64,000 nt of DNA from Hydractinia symbiolongicarpus. Its lineage: Eukaryota; Cnidaria; Hydrozoa; Anthoathecata; Hydractiniidae. The notes beneath the pieces are model-generated. The model made no database searches. It worked only from the letters and a program-made list of their open reading frames with translations, and was not told the DNA's origin. The stretch is from positions 30,632,501-30,696,500 of the forward strand of contig NC_079879.1 in NCBI RefSeq assembly GCF_029227915.1, read 5' to 3'. The position numbers and the translations under genes are program-made. Positions 19,701-32,800 of this stretch are shown here, piece after piece (the stretch's first letter is position 1; each line of letters begins with the position of its first letter).

Positions 19701-22700
19701 AATTTTCGCATACATGCCTTTACATTTGTGGTCTCTTTTTCCGAAAGCTTCCAATTGGCTCATTGAAATTTTCGGTAATGGAAAGCTGAAAAATTTATGC
19801 ACAAAAGGTTCCTGGATTTTTTTGTATAAATTACTGATTAGCGAATTATGACGACAGAAAGAAAAAAATATGCATTTTTTTGAATGATTACATATAATTA
19901 CAAATAATTTCATAACGACGTTGTTACAAAAAAAACAGGGAACCTTTTTAAATTTAATTTATGCTGGATGTAATAGTGCAAAAACGAGACATCTGCGACC
20001 ACGCTTTCGGAAAAAGAAGCGATTTTAAAACGTACGGTGAAAAAAAAAATAGTGTGTGTTTAATTCATTATATTTTCTTTTTGGAAAATTAACATCTCAC
20101 GAAAATAACACCATCAAAAAAGTCTTTCATCAAGCATTCAGAAACAAAAAAAAATCTAAAAAAATGTAAAAGTATTGATAAATTATAAGGGTTTTTCTGA
20201 GACTACTCATTAAGTGAGTTTTTTCCTTTACAGTAACCTTAATCTGCCTATTTTATGTTATGACTGGCCATGGGACAAATGTGGGCATTTTCAAGAAGTC
20301 ACTGTTTTAGCAGTTGTGGAGATAAACTCCAGTATCAGTTACAAAAGTACAGAAGGAATACATATTTTTGTTCATCCTTTCCTAACCTGACATAGTGGTG
20401 TCCCACCTGAATTGACCTGAAATTGTGATTATCGTGGACCTGTAATTTTTTGGATTCATGAGTTTAGATGTTAATAACAGAAACCATTGATGATTGTAGT
20501 TGTTCAAAGTTATAATAAGGCTTTTAAAAAGTTTCTTAACTAATAAACACACAATTATTTCTGTTCAGTTCCCCCAAGGGAATAAAGGTATTAGGTCACT
20601 AACTAAATAAATTGTTTTGTGTTTTGTTAATGTATTGACTTAATAATTTATTACCCCTTTAGAAGCTTGCGTATAAGCAAAATGACCAATACAGACATAG
20701 TGAACATGAAGCCAAAAATAAGGTAGCAGGAAGTCCAACTAAACACATCTCTGCACCATTTGATTGTCCTAAAGGTTATTGCTTTGAGTATTGGCAGCTT
20801 GGTCGTTGTAGTAAAAAGAAGTGCAGTTATAATCACATGAAACGAGGTGTTAATGCTGGAGTCAAACCTTTCTCAGTAGTGGTATATAATTATATATTAT
20901 ATAAATTATTAATTTAGTATATTGGTGTGTTACATAAAAAATGTCTATAATTTTTAGTCGAAAAATGACTAAAAATTAAACATATATTGAATTAAGTCAA
21001 CTGTACTAATTATTTGTAGAACAATTCACATCAGACTCATGCAGCAGAACAGAATAAAGGAAGAAAGGTGTCGGAAAGCAATGGTGGATTGAGGTATAAG
21101 TTACAATTTTTTAAAAGATACACAGTTATTGTGGTGCATTAATGACCTATGTTATTAAATATATAGTTGTTAGCCTGTAGAAAATTCACTGAAATTTTCC
21201 TGTAGTATGTATATATCTCTTGCATTGGTATATCCTAAACCTGTGAAGGAATCCATGGGTCCACTGCTCCTCATATTTTCACCTGTTGTCCAGATTATAT
21301 GCAGTGATTTTTTGTGCATTTTTACCAGCATTTTAGCATAAAATAATGTCATTATTCTGTGGGTGGGTGTTTATATCATTTGTGAAGTGTTTTATTCAAA
21401 TTTTAAGACTTTTCAAGCAATTTTTATGAACATTCATTTTTTCTCCCAGTTTTTACTTTTTTATTCTTTGCTTCACTGCATGAACCCTCTGTTAGTGTGG
21501 TGAAACTAAGGTAGCTATGTCTACTTGATCTAAAATAAATGTGTTGCATTTAACATGTTGTTTCACCCTTTTTGTATTTTTAGGCCTTCAGTTACACCTC
21601 TTCACCAGTTTATTAACAGAAATGCAAATGGTATAAATCAGCTTAGTTTAGTCTTTAAAATTTCCAGTTCATTAAATCTTCTTTGAATTGTATTTGTCGT
21701 TTTTCCTTTTTAAGTGCTTGTTTTAAACATGATTTCATTAAATTTTTCAATTTTTTAAAATTAAACAAAGATAAAATTGATTCTGAAATCCATTCAAATT
21801 TGGTAGGTCAAACAGGATAATACATTTTAGGATAATAGGGTCACAATATTTTTTCACTCTCAGTTAAACTCTGACTGCTGAATCAGAAATCTTTAATACT
21901 TACTATTTAGAATTGCTTGAAGAGCTGCAGTACCTTACAAACATTGGTGAGAATATTAATGGTCCCTGTTATTTTTATTTGTTTGTTTATGTTTACGTAG
22001 TTACATCTATATTTTTTTATTGTTAGATCGAGCATGGTTGATTATTCAACAGATCAGGGACCGTACATCAGGCAATTCACCGTCTTACCAAAAGATAGAT
22101 GAAAGTAAATTTCGGCATGGAATCGAACATACCTTATTGTGCATAAAAGAAAACACCAATCATGATAATGCTGAGGTAAGTTTGGAAACGTTTATTTTAG
22201 TTACCTATAAAAATTGACACTATTAGTAATAGCTTCTTTTTTATGCTTGCATAGTAAGAAACCTCAAAAACAATATTAACTTTTTTGTTTTGTTTCATAT
22301 TATTGCACAATATGTAATGGATTTCTCCATACAACCTTGAAGTTGCTCCTTTTTTCAGATTGCAACACAACTGGTGGAGATGAAACGTGCAATGCTAAAA
22401 CTAAAATGGGAAGACTTGTTTGTTCACGCACAAGTACTGGCAAATGTTGGACGTATAAATAAGTAAGAAGTCTTAAATCTATTTTATGAGGTGGGAATTA
22501 AGATTACAAGTAAAAGAAACTATATACAGATCATCAGTGCCAGTCTTAACTTCCCACTGAGTCAAGCTAGATAATATTTAAGTGTGAATTAGTTCTTTTT
22601 GTGCATTGTTCAACATAAGAAGGGGATTGATGATTTAGGTTGTTGTCTAGTTAACTAAATACTGTGCTTGCATGGCTCCTGCAGCTCAAATGGGAGCTTT

Positions 22701-25700
22701 AAATTTACTAAAACTACCTATGGAGGACACTTATTGATAACAGTCCCATTATGAACTAGGAGACTATCCAAGGTAACAAACGTAATAAATAAATTTTGTA
22801 GTCACAAAATAATTTTTGTAGATGTAATAGTAAATAGAAATGAAGTTTGAGATTTCTGTAATTTCTTTGTAGTGCTGTTGATGTGTTGCAAGAACTGCTT
22901 ACAACTTTTGATCGTAACAGAATTGATAGCAACGATATGGAAAAATTATTATTCTTATGTACAGACAAGAGAGGATTGTGAGTAAAAGAAGTTTCTAGGC
23001 TTAAATTTTATTTCAGTGATGTCTAATTTGATCTCAAAGATTACAAACTTTTCTGTAAAGAAAAAGAGAATGAATTAAAGCATAGAAATTATCTTAAAGA
23101 TATTTGTAATAAAATGCGAATCTTTCCTGCTAATGATAAAATTTTATTGTCTTTTAGTGTTTTAAAGATATGGGATTATGTTAAAAACTATTTTGTTAGT
23201 TCGGAAAGGTAGTATTATTAAGTTGATGCTGTATTTAAAGTTCCAGCCGAACCTATAAAAAATTAATTCTAAAATATTTTTAATAGATTGTTGGATAAAT
23301 TTTTCGTTGAAATCGAGATATCTGTGTTAAGTCCAAAAATAAAAGCTGAAACATTAACATGTATATGTAAGGTGAGAAAGATCTTTATAACTAACTACTT
23401 CGATGTTAGAAAATTTTAAGAACCTTCAGGCCTCACATCCATTCCCATTCCTCTGACAAGAAGTAACATATTAGCACACAGTAAGCAGCTTGAACACCAA
23501 CAACTCTCTAGCCTTAACAACCTAAGTCCTAGCCCCCCAAAATCTCATAGAATTAGGAAATTTTTTGCACAAATTTTTGTCTTTTCTATATTTCCCTAAC
23601 TTGTCTTTCTCGCAGTAGCTTGTTACTTTCTCTACTAGAAATTAATTGATGGAAGTTTGGTGCTATCCAACGATGCAAGAAAAACGTATTTGAAGTAAGC
23701 AAGAACTTCTTTGTGAACAACTCAACTTCATACAACTTAATTGTGAACAACCCCTCTTACAATTTAATTGTGGATAACTCGACCTTTCTTCTTTAGATTG
23801 TTCACACCATGTTGTAACATTGGTCAACTGACTGAACTGCTGAATGCATGGGTTGACTTCAATGTTGTGCCAGTGATCACTTTAGAGAAACTTTTGCTTT
23901 CCATACAAACGAATACAAATGTTGTGGCAGCGATTTCACTTCTGGAAAGAATGCCATTATCTCTTTGCTCATCTTCCTCTCAAGTAAGATTTTTTTTAAC
24001 TTTCCCTGAAGTATATCAATGGGGAGTTTTGTGCACAATTTAGTACGCAAGACACTCGTAAAAAATGTGAGGCTGAACTCAGGTTAGAGTTAAGTTTAGA
24101 CGTGCTAGTCCCAAGGTATTCAGGCAAACGAAACTTTTAAATCTTCTGTGATTATTAAAATGACTAAAATCCCTTGTCTGTTTTGAGCCTATTTGTCTTA
24201 TCAAGTATGAATTTTCTTTAAAAGTTTGAATTCTGAACACACCTTGATTGTATTTCTACAATTTTAAGGAGAAAGTTTTGTTATTTTTCGAGTTCTTGCA
24301 GGAGCTTGAAACCATGTGCGAATAGATGATTACACTGTATAATCACATACTAAAGTGTTACTCAATCTTGATCAAATTGTTAAATATCTTCAAGGGGAAT
24401 TTATCTATTTCTACAAAATTATTTGTGTTTAGTCATTTAATGAAGCAGTGGTCAGTCTCTGCAAAAATGGTGGACAATGTTTTGATGTAGTAGAGAAGAT
24501 TTATCTTTTGATGCGCAAGGCTTCGATTCAACTAACGGAGGAGGTAACAAATGCTTTTTCTATTATAAATGAGAATATTCATTTTTTAAAAAAATCAAGC
24601 AACGTTGAAAGAATGCTTTTTATTCCAGAGCATACTTCGTGTATTGAACATGGTATGTGCTAACAAGAAATACGATCTATTTGTGACTCGTTATAATGAG
24701 ATAACAGAACAGGGTATTGTACCGGCTGATTTAACCATACCGGACTGGTTTGCTTCAACTCTTGCAGACGCCCTTGAAACTGGACCAGACAAAGTTCATC
24801 ATAAAATGGTGTTATGTCTTCTTTCAACGAAGATCCCGGTACCGGTTTATATTGTTTTGCTTATTGTTATTAAAATCTGTAGATGCTTTCGTACATAACT
24901 AACTAGAATTTATTTATGTACTTATTTCAGCCTGAAGAAAGAAGAATCAGTCAAGTTTTAAATCTTTTAATTGCAAAAAGAAGATTTCCCGACATTTTAG
25001 ATTTAGTAAAAAAGGTTTGTATCGACACTCGACACAAAAATTAACTCTGTACATGGTCATTTTCCTACCCCTGGGTTCTATATGGACGCTTTCCTTCTTT
25101 TAGTGTTTAGATCGAAGTTATATGTTATCTCAGAAGGAATTGCGACGGGTTGTACTTATACTAGAAGAATGGACCGCAAACACGGAGGCTTCTATATTTG
25201 TGTACACCAAAATGCGCGAGATATATCCGCGACCAGAACATCAATGTGTTTGTGGAAAAAAAGTGAACACTTCTTACTTGCGAAGGTGCTAGCCTGTTCT
25301 CATCTTGCATACGTCCTATGAAACGTCAGTAATGTGTATTATCATCAGTTTGTTTACAATGCTATTTTCTATTATTTAGCAAGTTCCAATTTTCTGAGAC
25401 GTTTCAAAAATCTTGTGATGACGACAGATCTAGCGCAGGTATCCTGTTGAATTAATACGAAGTTAATTGAGTTCCACAAGAACAGTACATTTAGCTAATT
25501 AAATCTTGATTTCTTACATTTAAACTGATTGTGTATTTTGGCCTTACTTTCTCAATCCAGTAATGTTTTTCTAATTTTTCTTTTTAGATTCTAATGGTAG
25601 TGTGTTCAATCAAGAGCAAGTTCTAGCAACAGCGCATCGCGAACTATTGAGAATATCAGCTGAACTTAATGTGAGGGGGACGTTATCTTTAATTAAAACA

Positions 25701-28700
25701 GATTTCTTTTGTTCCTACACTTTCATAACGCTAAAATTTTTTTAATTCTTATCCTTGATACTCTGTATTTTCATTGAAAATATTTTAATTGCTTATTACA
25801 TTTCTGCAGTATTACAGAAATTATTTTCGACACGGGGATCGTTGTAGTTATCATTTTTTTTAATACCAGGAAAATGGCGAAGATAGCTCCAAGTTCAAGG
25901 AGTTATATATGGAAGCGGTGTCAATGGATGCAGCAAATAACAACATCGTTTTAAATGGTTTATTTCTCGGTCTAACTAACAATGAACGACCTGGATATAA
26001 GTTTAATATATTTATTAGATTGCTTATGCAAACATATACCAACGCAGGAAATGATATTGAGCTACCCGAAGATGTATCTTTGGCATCAGGCCGTCTTGCA
26101 GTTCGTGTAATTAGGTACTTACACAATCGAGAGAGTTTTTCCGAAGCATACACAATACTGCATACCTGTCATGAACATTTGATATCATATTCGCACAGCG
26201 GTGGGCAGTTTGGAACCATGATGGAAACTAACGAAGACATGAGTGTATGTTCGATCGCGAATTTATGCTCTGATGTTTGTATCCGTAACAACAAAATTGA
26301 CAGTGGATATCATGTTTTAAAACATTGTCAGTACGGAGTTCCAGAGAGCGGGGAACTTGACGAGAACGAACTTTCTGAGCGAAATAACCGCGCGGGCCGT
26401 TTAATCGAAGGTTTGCTGCAAATTCGAATGGCAGTCGAAGCTTGGGATACATTTTTAAATGTGCATGCAACCATGTCGATTCCTGTAAAGACAAAGCTCA
26501 TAAACGAGGTGTGTACTAGCTTCTGCGAATTAAACTTACCAGAAGAAGCACTCAAAGTGTCTAGCGAGATAAACAACTTAAAACTCGATGTCCACAGACG
26601 GACAGTGAAAGCTTACGTGAATTGTTTAGCGTTAAACGATCATAATCCTGAAGCACTCGAAATGTTTCACAAAGGCATAGCTATTAAGGCTTATGGACAC
26701 ACCTACGACAAAGATCGGCCGTACCAAATTTTATTGTCAACTGACTTGAGCCGTGTAGAAATCCGGTTGCTTGTCGAGCAACATTTTAAAGACCTTCGCA
26801 TGGATCCCGCCTACGAAGAGCTACTCGCTAAGAGCATCGACATGATGAATTCATTCAGCCCGTTTGAATTTACCGTGGTACCTTCGCATGATCAGGATTT
26901 AGTCGAGTTTAAAGCAAGTAAAGAGAGAACTTATCAGGACTTGATTGCTTTTGCTGCTGAATTAACTCCACCGTTGGAAATTATTGAAAAAAGTGAACAG
27001 GTTCGTTGGTTGGTCCTTTAACCGTTTTGTTTTAAAAAAACAATTTGATAGAGCACGAACCTCAAATTTTGACAAGAAATAAGAAGAGCCTCTTGCTCAA
27101 ATCATTGTTTTTCAAACTAATTTTTTAATTTTTTCTGTAAAATAAGAATAATCCAGTGAAGAGGGAATTGGGTGTTGAGCATAATTTAGATTCACATCTT
27201 GCATGCATTTATTGTTTTTTTAGCGAATCGTTGTTTCTCACGCCAGTGTTTATCGATGGACATCCCATCAATCCCTACCTAGCAACGATCAACCCCCTTC
27301 GCTGGCACCGCCGGTTAAAAAGAAGCGAACAATTGCTGTACCAGATGCTCCCTTGTATGACGTGGCATGCTTCAGTAACATGACAATGACGATATGTCCG
27401 ACACCGAAACCATTTGATATGACAGACGAAAGCGCAAGCGTAACTGATTTACCTGTTATTGTTAATGTTCCTACAAAAAGAAACGTTCTAATTAAGGATT
27501 ATCCAGACACTGAAAATGAAGTGGAAGCAGAAAAATACATCAGAAAGACGATATGTGCCGAACTGACAGCTTTTATGAAGAAAGGGATTATTCAAAAAGA
27601 GGTAAGACATTAAAGTTAGGAAAGCCGAGTTTCCACTCAAGAACGAAAGGTGGCGGGGTCACGAAATTGTGATTTTTTGATCTGGCTGGTTACTAAAATT
27701 GTCTGTTCCGGTCTATTTCTTTTTCCAAAGTGAACGTTTAATTAAACATCTATTCAAAACTCAGTTCAACAATAATAAATTGTAGATTAACAGAAAGTAA
27801 AAAAAGTCACAGCTAAAGAACTGGCATGAAAATTTACGCACAGATTTTAAAAACTTTAGAACACAAAAGACATAGAAAACAAAATTGAAGAACTAAAAAC
27901 AGCAAACAAGTAACAGGAAGTTTTAATGTACTTAGGGATTCCATGCTAACGGTTGCTTTTTCTTCTCCTTCGACGTAAGTGAGTTGCATTAGCGTTTCTA
28001 CATACCCGTGATGCTGGGCATGGCGACTACACAACCCTTGATTTTCGATGTACGATAAATGTTTGTGCGATGAATTTATCTGATTTGCTTTGAAATTTCT
28101 TTTTTGGATTTACACGATATAAAACACAAAGGTCTTTATTCTAAGCATTGCCACATACTATAGAGAAGTGTGGTCCAATAGCTGATTTTTGATTTGGAAA
28201 ACTGGTTGTTCGTTCTGCACAGCCATAAAATCATATAGTTGATAATAGTCATCATATCATTGACTTCAAAAGTGTTACAAAGACAGTGGAAGTCCACGAG
28301 TTCTCTCTTGACTACCTTACTGAATTTCTATCCTAATATTTTGTTGGTATTTGCTAGTTAAAATAAGGTCGCAAAGGGGACACACCTTTGTAGTATGTGG
28401 CAAGGAGGTAGTATCCTCGCCTCTTGTACAACATGTTAGTCGCCCAGCAAGCGAGAGATCGTAGGTTAAAGTCCCACACGACTGCAACACTTAGAAAGCT
28501 AATGTGCTATCTTACCAGTACCACAATCTCACTAATGTATTGTTTCTATAATTTCTGTTTACTCTTCTAGCATTTTGTGCCGATCGCGAAGAAGCTACAC
28601 AAATCCTTTCTGGCTACGATGGAAGGCCGTGGTCCAATTTTCTTTGATAAAAGTATTAGTTTGGAAGCGTCAAAATTTGTTGTCAGCAACTTTAAAAATT

Positions 28701-28726
28701 TTTTAAATGAGCCGCTTATCAAGTGA
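16764..28726 (+). CDS. Two-CCCH-finger, helical-repeat protein, TOPAZ1-like (tentative), 24 exons
   Basis: I joined 24 GT-AG exons with consistent phase into 1563 residues: 16764-16789, 17297-17968, 18061-18102, 18188-18632, 20663-20881, 21020-21093, 21584-21630, 21911-21946, 22027-22175, 22359-22462, 22873-22977, 23158-23208, 23287-23371, 23639-23694, 23797-23983, 24433-24543, 24629-24838, 24931-25014, 25104-25285, 25380-25438, 25588-25670, 25870-27000, 27224-27601, 28571-28726. Residues 1-250 are acidic and Asn-rich, with six F-x-P-I repeats (about 131-185). Two CCCH fingers follow: C-x8-C-x5-C-x3-H at 368-386 (ICQSFWYLGVC) and C-x8-C-x4-C-x3-H at 435-453 (YCFEYWQLGRC). From about 540 to 1400 the protein is almost all helical, in places PPR/TPR-like (ALKVSSEINNLKL). 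Length and order resemble vertebrate TOPAZ1, a germ-cell RNA-associated protein; the identity is inference. RNA binding through the CCCH fingers is expected. The start is the first ATG after a probable UTR splice acceptor. Confidence 0.8.
16834..16963. repeat. 65-bp tandem duplication in intron 1 of the CCCH gene
   Basis: The unit beginning ACTGCAGCTAATTGTATTTC at 16834 is repeated at 16899 (ACTGCGGCTAATTATATTTC) with about 90% identity over 65 bases. Confidence 0.85.
19033..19171. repeat. Dispersed GACAGACAG/hairpin repeat, copy 1 (intronic)
   Basis: A degenerate copy of the family seen best at 56983-57224: ACTAGTCATTGG..., AGATCCACGGGTTCACCC, a T-rich box with CACATTGCATGCATC, TTTTGCGTGACAGACAGAC, and the ending ACGGGAATTATAGTA...AGATTA. 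Confidence 0.6.
19170..20242. mobile_element. Non-autonomous inverted-repeat transposon, about 1.07 kb, in an intron
   Basis: TTAAGGTTACTGTAAAGGAA at 19170 is matched in inverse by TTCCTTTACAGTAACCTTAA ending at 20242, with three further matching bases outside. The TTAA at both ends could be a piggyBac-type target duplication, or TA a mariner-type one; because the sequence is palindromic across the boundary the two cannot be separated. The interior is AT-rich and carries no transposase. Confidence 0.65.
27602..28570. other. Last intron of the CCCH gene, with a tRNA-like fragment
   Basis: Apart from the tRNA-like segment at 28397-28482 I see no gene or clear transposon. The intron starts GTAAGAC and ends TTCTAG. 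Confidence 0.5.
28397..28482 (+). repeat. tRNA-derived SINE or tRNA pseudogene (possible)
   Basis: An A-box-like stretch GGTAGTATCCTCGCCTC is followed about 40 bases later by a B-box-like GGTTAAAGTCC. The spacing and a mismatched acceptor stem argue against a working tRNA. Confidence 0.35.
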
Positions 28727-29867
28727 TTTTTAAACCATATTTTATAGATTATAGGTTATATATATTTGTATTTATTTTTTGCTTTTTATGAGACTTGTTT
28801 ACCTTTTTAATTAGACGACAAAAACGTCAATGTTTTGGTACATTTTCCTCTTGCTTACGGTTATTTTTCTTTAATTTTTATGCAAACCTAATATCAATTT
28901 CTACGTAATTCTTGACAGGTTGCAGAATGCATGTAGAATGACGAAGATTTTACCTGTGTATTAGAATACTCACGTAAAAACAAACTCTGGTGTTTTTTAA
29001 GTGTTTTTTTTTACCATGTACATAGAAAAGTACTGAAGAAAACAAAAGTGACGATTTTTATCGAAAAATACTCGTGTGCAAACTTGATATTCTCTTGTTC
29101 CCAAATTGTTTTTTGATTTCTTGTATTTCTAGTACCGATTTATTTTGACGTAATATTTACGCAAACGGTGTTGGTAATATTGTCCACCTTCATTCCCAGG
29201 GCATCAAGCCTTTATAATACACTTGGCAGCCGCCTCTTGACAATGGCTCTAGGCAAGAAACCTTGTGGATGAATATAATTGTTGTTTTTTTAACCAACGC
29301 GTCTGTTTCGAAAGGTGCATCTGTAAAAATATTTTGGCTAACAAATTATTTTTTCGCAATTTGTGTTTTATTTTCCCGTTTATTTATTAACGTCCTTTAG
29401 ACAAACTCCGGGCGCATATCCTTCGGCATCTGCAAGCAGATTAGGATAAAAAAAGACAGCCGCAGTGATCACTGAACAAATTGAGCAGATAAGGTAAAAT
29501 TGAATATCCGTAATAATTCAGTCGAGCTTGGGATATTCGACGACGAGCAGCAGAGTCGAATATCAACAAAGCGAGGCATTCCTCCCTATTTTGATAATGC
29601 AGACGATAACATCGACAACACGGTCGATGTAAAATATATGAACCGGACCGCATGTCAATGTGAACTTCGCAACGACCGCGAAGGTCTGCCGCACTTACCT
29701 AAACAAATTAGAGGTTGTATAAATTTTCTTCATTATACGCAAATGCGGCCAGCACAAAGCGCCAAAATCTTCAATATTGCGTCCGTTTAAATCTAGTTTA
29801 AAAACAGCAATATTTTGGTGGGAAAAGTTTACTGCTCTAACATCTAAATCAATGGTAGGTCGCAGTC
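28727..29867. other. Intergenic, 3' flank of the CCCH gene and 5' flank of the kinesin
   Basis: No canonical AATAAA was found close to the stop at 28726. The stretch at 29400-29720 is richer in GC and has a 96-codon open frame without ATG that I do not believe is coding. The kinesin promoter presumably lies in the last few hundred bases. Confidence 0.4.
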
Positions 29868-32800
29868 ATGGATACTTTGGCGAAAAAGTTATTTTCCGGT
29901 ACGTTGCCAACCCATAGTATTTGTCTCGTTTCAACATTTTTTAATCTGTTTTACCTTTAAAAACCCTCAACCATCACTGGTAACAGCCTAATGATCCCTC
30001 TCTCTTTCTCCCTTTCCCACTCCCTAATGGCCAGTAGAAAAGTTTAAATAATCTGGCCACGAAATTTGGGGGTAACAGTCGTTCCATTACTCCTTCATTC
30101 CTATCTTTTAATAACGTGAATGATTTCCCGTAGCGTAGGACAAGCCAAGAATATTTTAAATGTTTTTTTATCATACGCATAACGCTTATTAGCACATTTC
30201 CGACTTTAGTAAGTTACCTAACACCTTACACTAGCCTCCTATCCTGTGTGTGTGAAATTATACCCTTAATTTTCTGGTTTAAAGTGTTTATCTAACCCAT
30301 AATTTTTCATTTGTTTTCCTGATATATAAGAATTATGTAAATTCTAAAGCCCGTTTCAGACTGTGACCTAAGCATAAGCATAAAAGACATGCATGAGTAG
30401 TACATGAATACATAAATATAGTTATATATGCCTTAAAAAATAGCATAAGCATAATGCTGTCCCACCTGTAACATAAACATAACATTTAGCAGAAGACGAC
30501 AGAGAGGACATTTGATTTTTTTAAGCATTGTTATGGCATGAAAAAAGTAAAAACATATAGTAATAAGAAAAGAAATGCCTTGGTCAGAAATTTTTTTAAA
30601 AATTGGTTAAATATTTTTTTATTTTAAGTTAAATATTTCATGGCAATTTTCATAGATATACACACACGGATGCATGTAAAATCATTTAACCATTAGCCAA
30701 AGCTCTTAAAAGTTTTGTGAAAAAAATGATTATGCTTATGTTTTTCTGGTTTCCCCTGCAAAGAAATATGCTGAAAGCCTGACATCAGAATATCAAAAAG
30801 TTTGATATCTTGTGTCATTCACATTATGAGTTTTTATGCTTATGTTGCCAGTGTTAACACAAGCCTTTCCTCATGCTTGTGCCAATATTTATGCTTATGT
30901 GACCAACAGTTGTTTTTCACCATATTAGTTTGTGACAAAAGTAGGCACAATGAAACAGCAGGTATGATAGTTAGGCTTAGTCGCTAGTGGGCCTGATTTT
31001 GAATTTTGAATTGCTTTTTAAAAAACGTAAAATTTAATAGTATTTAAAATCGGGTATGATTCTTTGAAAAAAAAATCGTGTAGAATTTAATTCTTTTTTC
31101 TTTTTTTAAATCGTTGTATACTATTTTTGTCTTATTTACCTAGTATATAAATATGATTTATATGTAAATTTAAACCTTAAATTTATGTCTCAAACCCCTG
31201 AAAAACGGATAAATTGGAAACATGTCATCATCACCAAATTCAATACTTGCAAAGTATTAGGACATGTCAACCTCACAAAAATTAGTTCTCGAAAAAATTA
31301 ATTCTCTTTGGGCACTTTTTTATAATAACCATAAATTTAGATAAAAATAATAATACAAAACCAGAAGCATTTTCATTGAAATCTTATTTAAATTCCCCAT
31401 TTGCGCTACTAGTTTTTGGAAACAATTCTTTGTACTACAAATAAAATATTTATTGAGGTCAATAATAAGAACATTGTTTTTTTTGTTATATAATTTGTTT
31501 TATTTATTTTTGTATATTTATTAGCTTCTGATGATGAAGGTGAAAGCACCAATGATGGCGAAAAAGAAATACCTAATATACGTCAAAGAAAAGAGCCTAT
31601 GAAAGTATTTTTAAGAATTAGGCCTTTTACTGCCAAAGAGATAAGTGCTAAAGAAAATCAAGGTATTTTTTAATAATTTTGTTTAATTTTTTTCTTTGTT
31701 ATTTTATCCTTTATTAATTATATAATTGTTTTGTGATTTATAGGTTGCATCAAGTCGAAAAACTATGAATCAGTCGAGCTTCATGCTCCAACAGACTCAT
31801 TCTCTTTCAAATCAAGTACTCGTGGCTTGTCTAACCAAAGCTATGAGTTTTCATTTACACACGTTTTTCAGGACAATACACAACAAAAGGAATTTTTTGA
31901 CGAAACTATGTTACCATTTGTCAAAGACATTTTAGATGGTCAGAATGGCTTGGTGTTTACATATGGAGTAACTAACTCTGGAAAGGTAAAATAATATTAG
32001 TGCCTGAATTTCTAAAAAGAGAACTAAAAGCCCCGGGCCTGGTCAGGAATGACGTGCAGCCACACGCACACGCCTCCTTAAAAACGGCTGAATTATTTAA
32101 GGTGCTATCTTGTGTGGTGTGCTAGAAAAAGTGCAATTTCGGTTTTCATTAGGACACAGTGGCAATTTTGATACTCAAGCCCGCAAAATTTTTCTGAACT
32201 TACAAAAAACATGTTGGCAAACTTGCTAATTTCATTCGTAATAAATAAAACATAGTTCAAATGCAAAAATAAATATTATTAACTTTCAATAACAAAATAA
32301 ACAATGTTTATTTAAATAAATTTTAATTTTCTAATTATTTAATTTAACCCAATGGTTATAAACTGTATTAATTATGTTAAAGCAAGTACTTGTCAAATGA
32401 ATTTTGGCTTTGAGCTTTTAATAGTTACAATGTTTCATTCATTGCAGTAAAAGACAATGCAGCTTTGCTCTAGGAAATATAATTTATTTTCCATTGTTAT
32501 TTCGTTGTTATTATGTTTTGTACAATTTTACCGTTAGCAAATAATTGACAACGCAAGCTTATCTAATTTAGAAATACTTCAGCAATTATGTTGGTAAGTA
32601 CTTAGGGTCGACGGGAATTACTGACATTTTCAGAAAGTAAAGCCAATCAAAATAACAATGACACTGCAAGGTCATGCTTTTAATTCAAACTGACATTTCG
32701 GAAGAAGCTCACGTCAATATTCAACAGAATTTCCACTCTGAAAATTCTATACATAAATGGAGAGGGAGAAAAGATTAGATAATTGTGGCCTATTATGCTT

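Noticed and set aside
29500-29790. 96-codon open frame in GC-richer DNA before the kinesin
   Set aside because: It has no ATG start, is closed by a stop just upstream, shows no family signature and does not join in phase to any exon.
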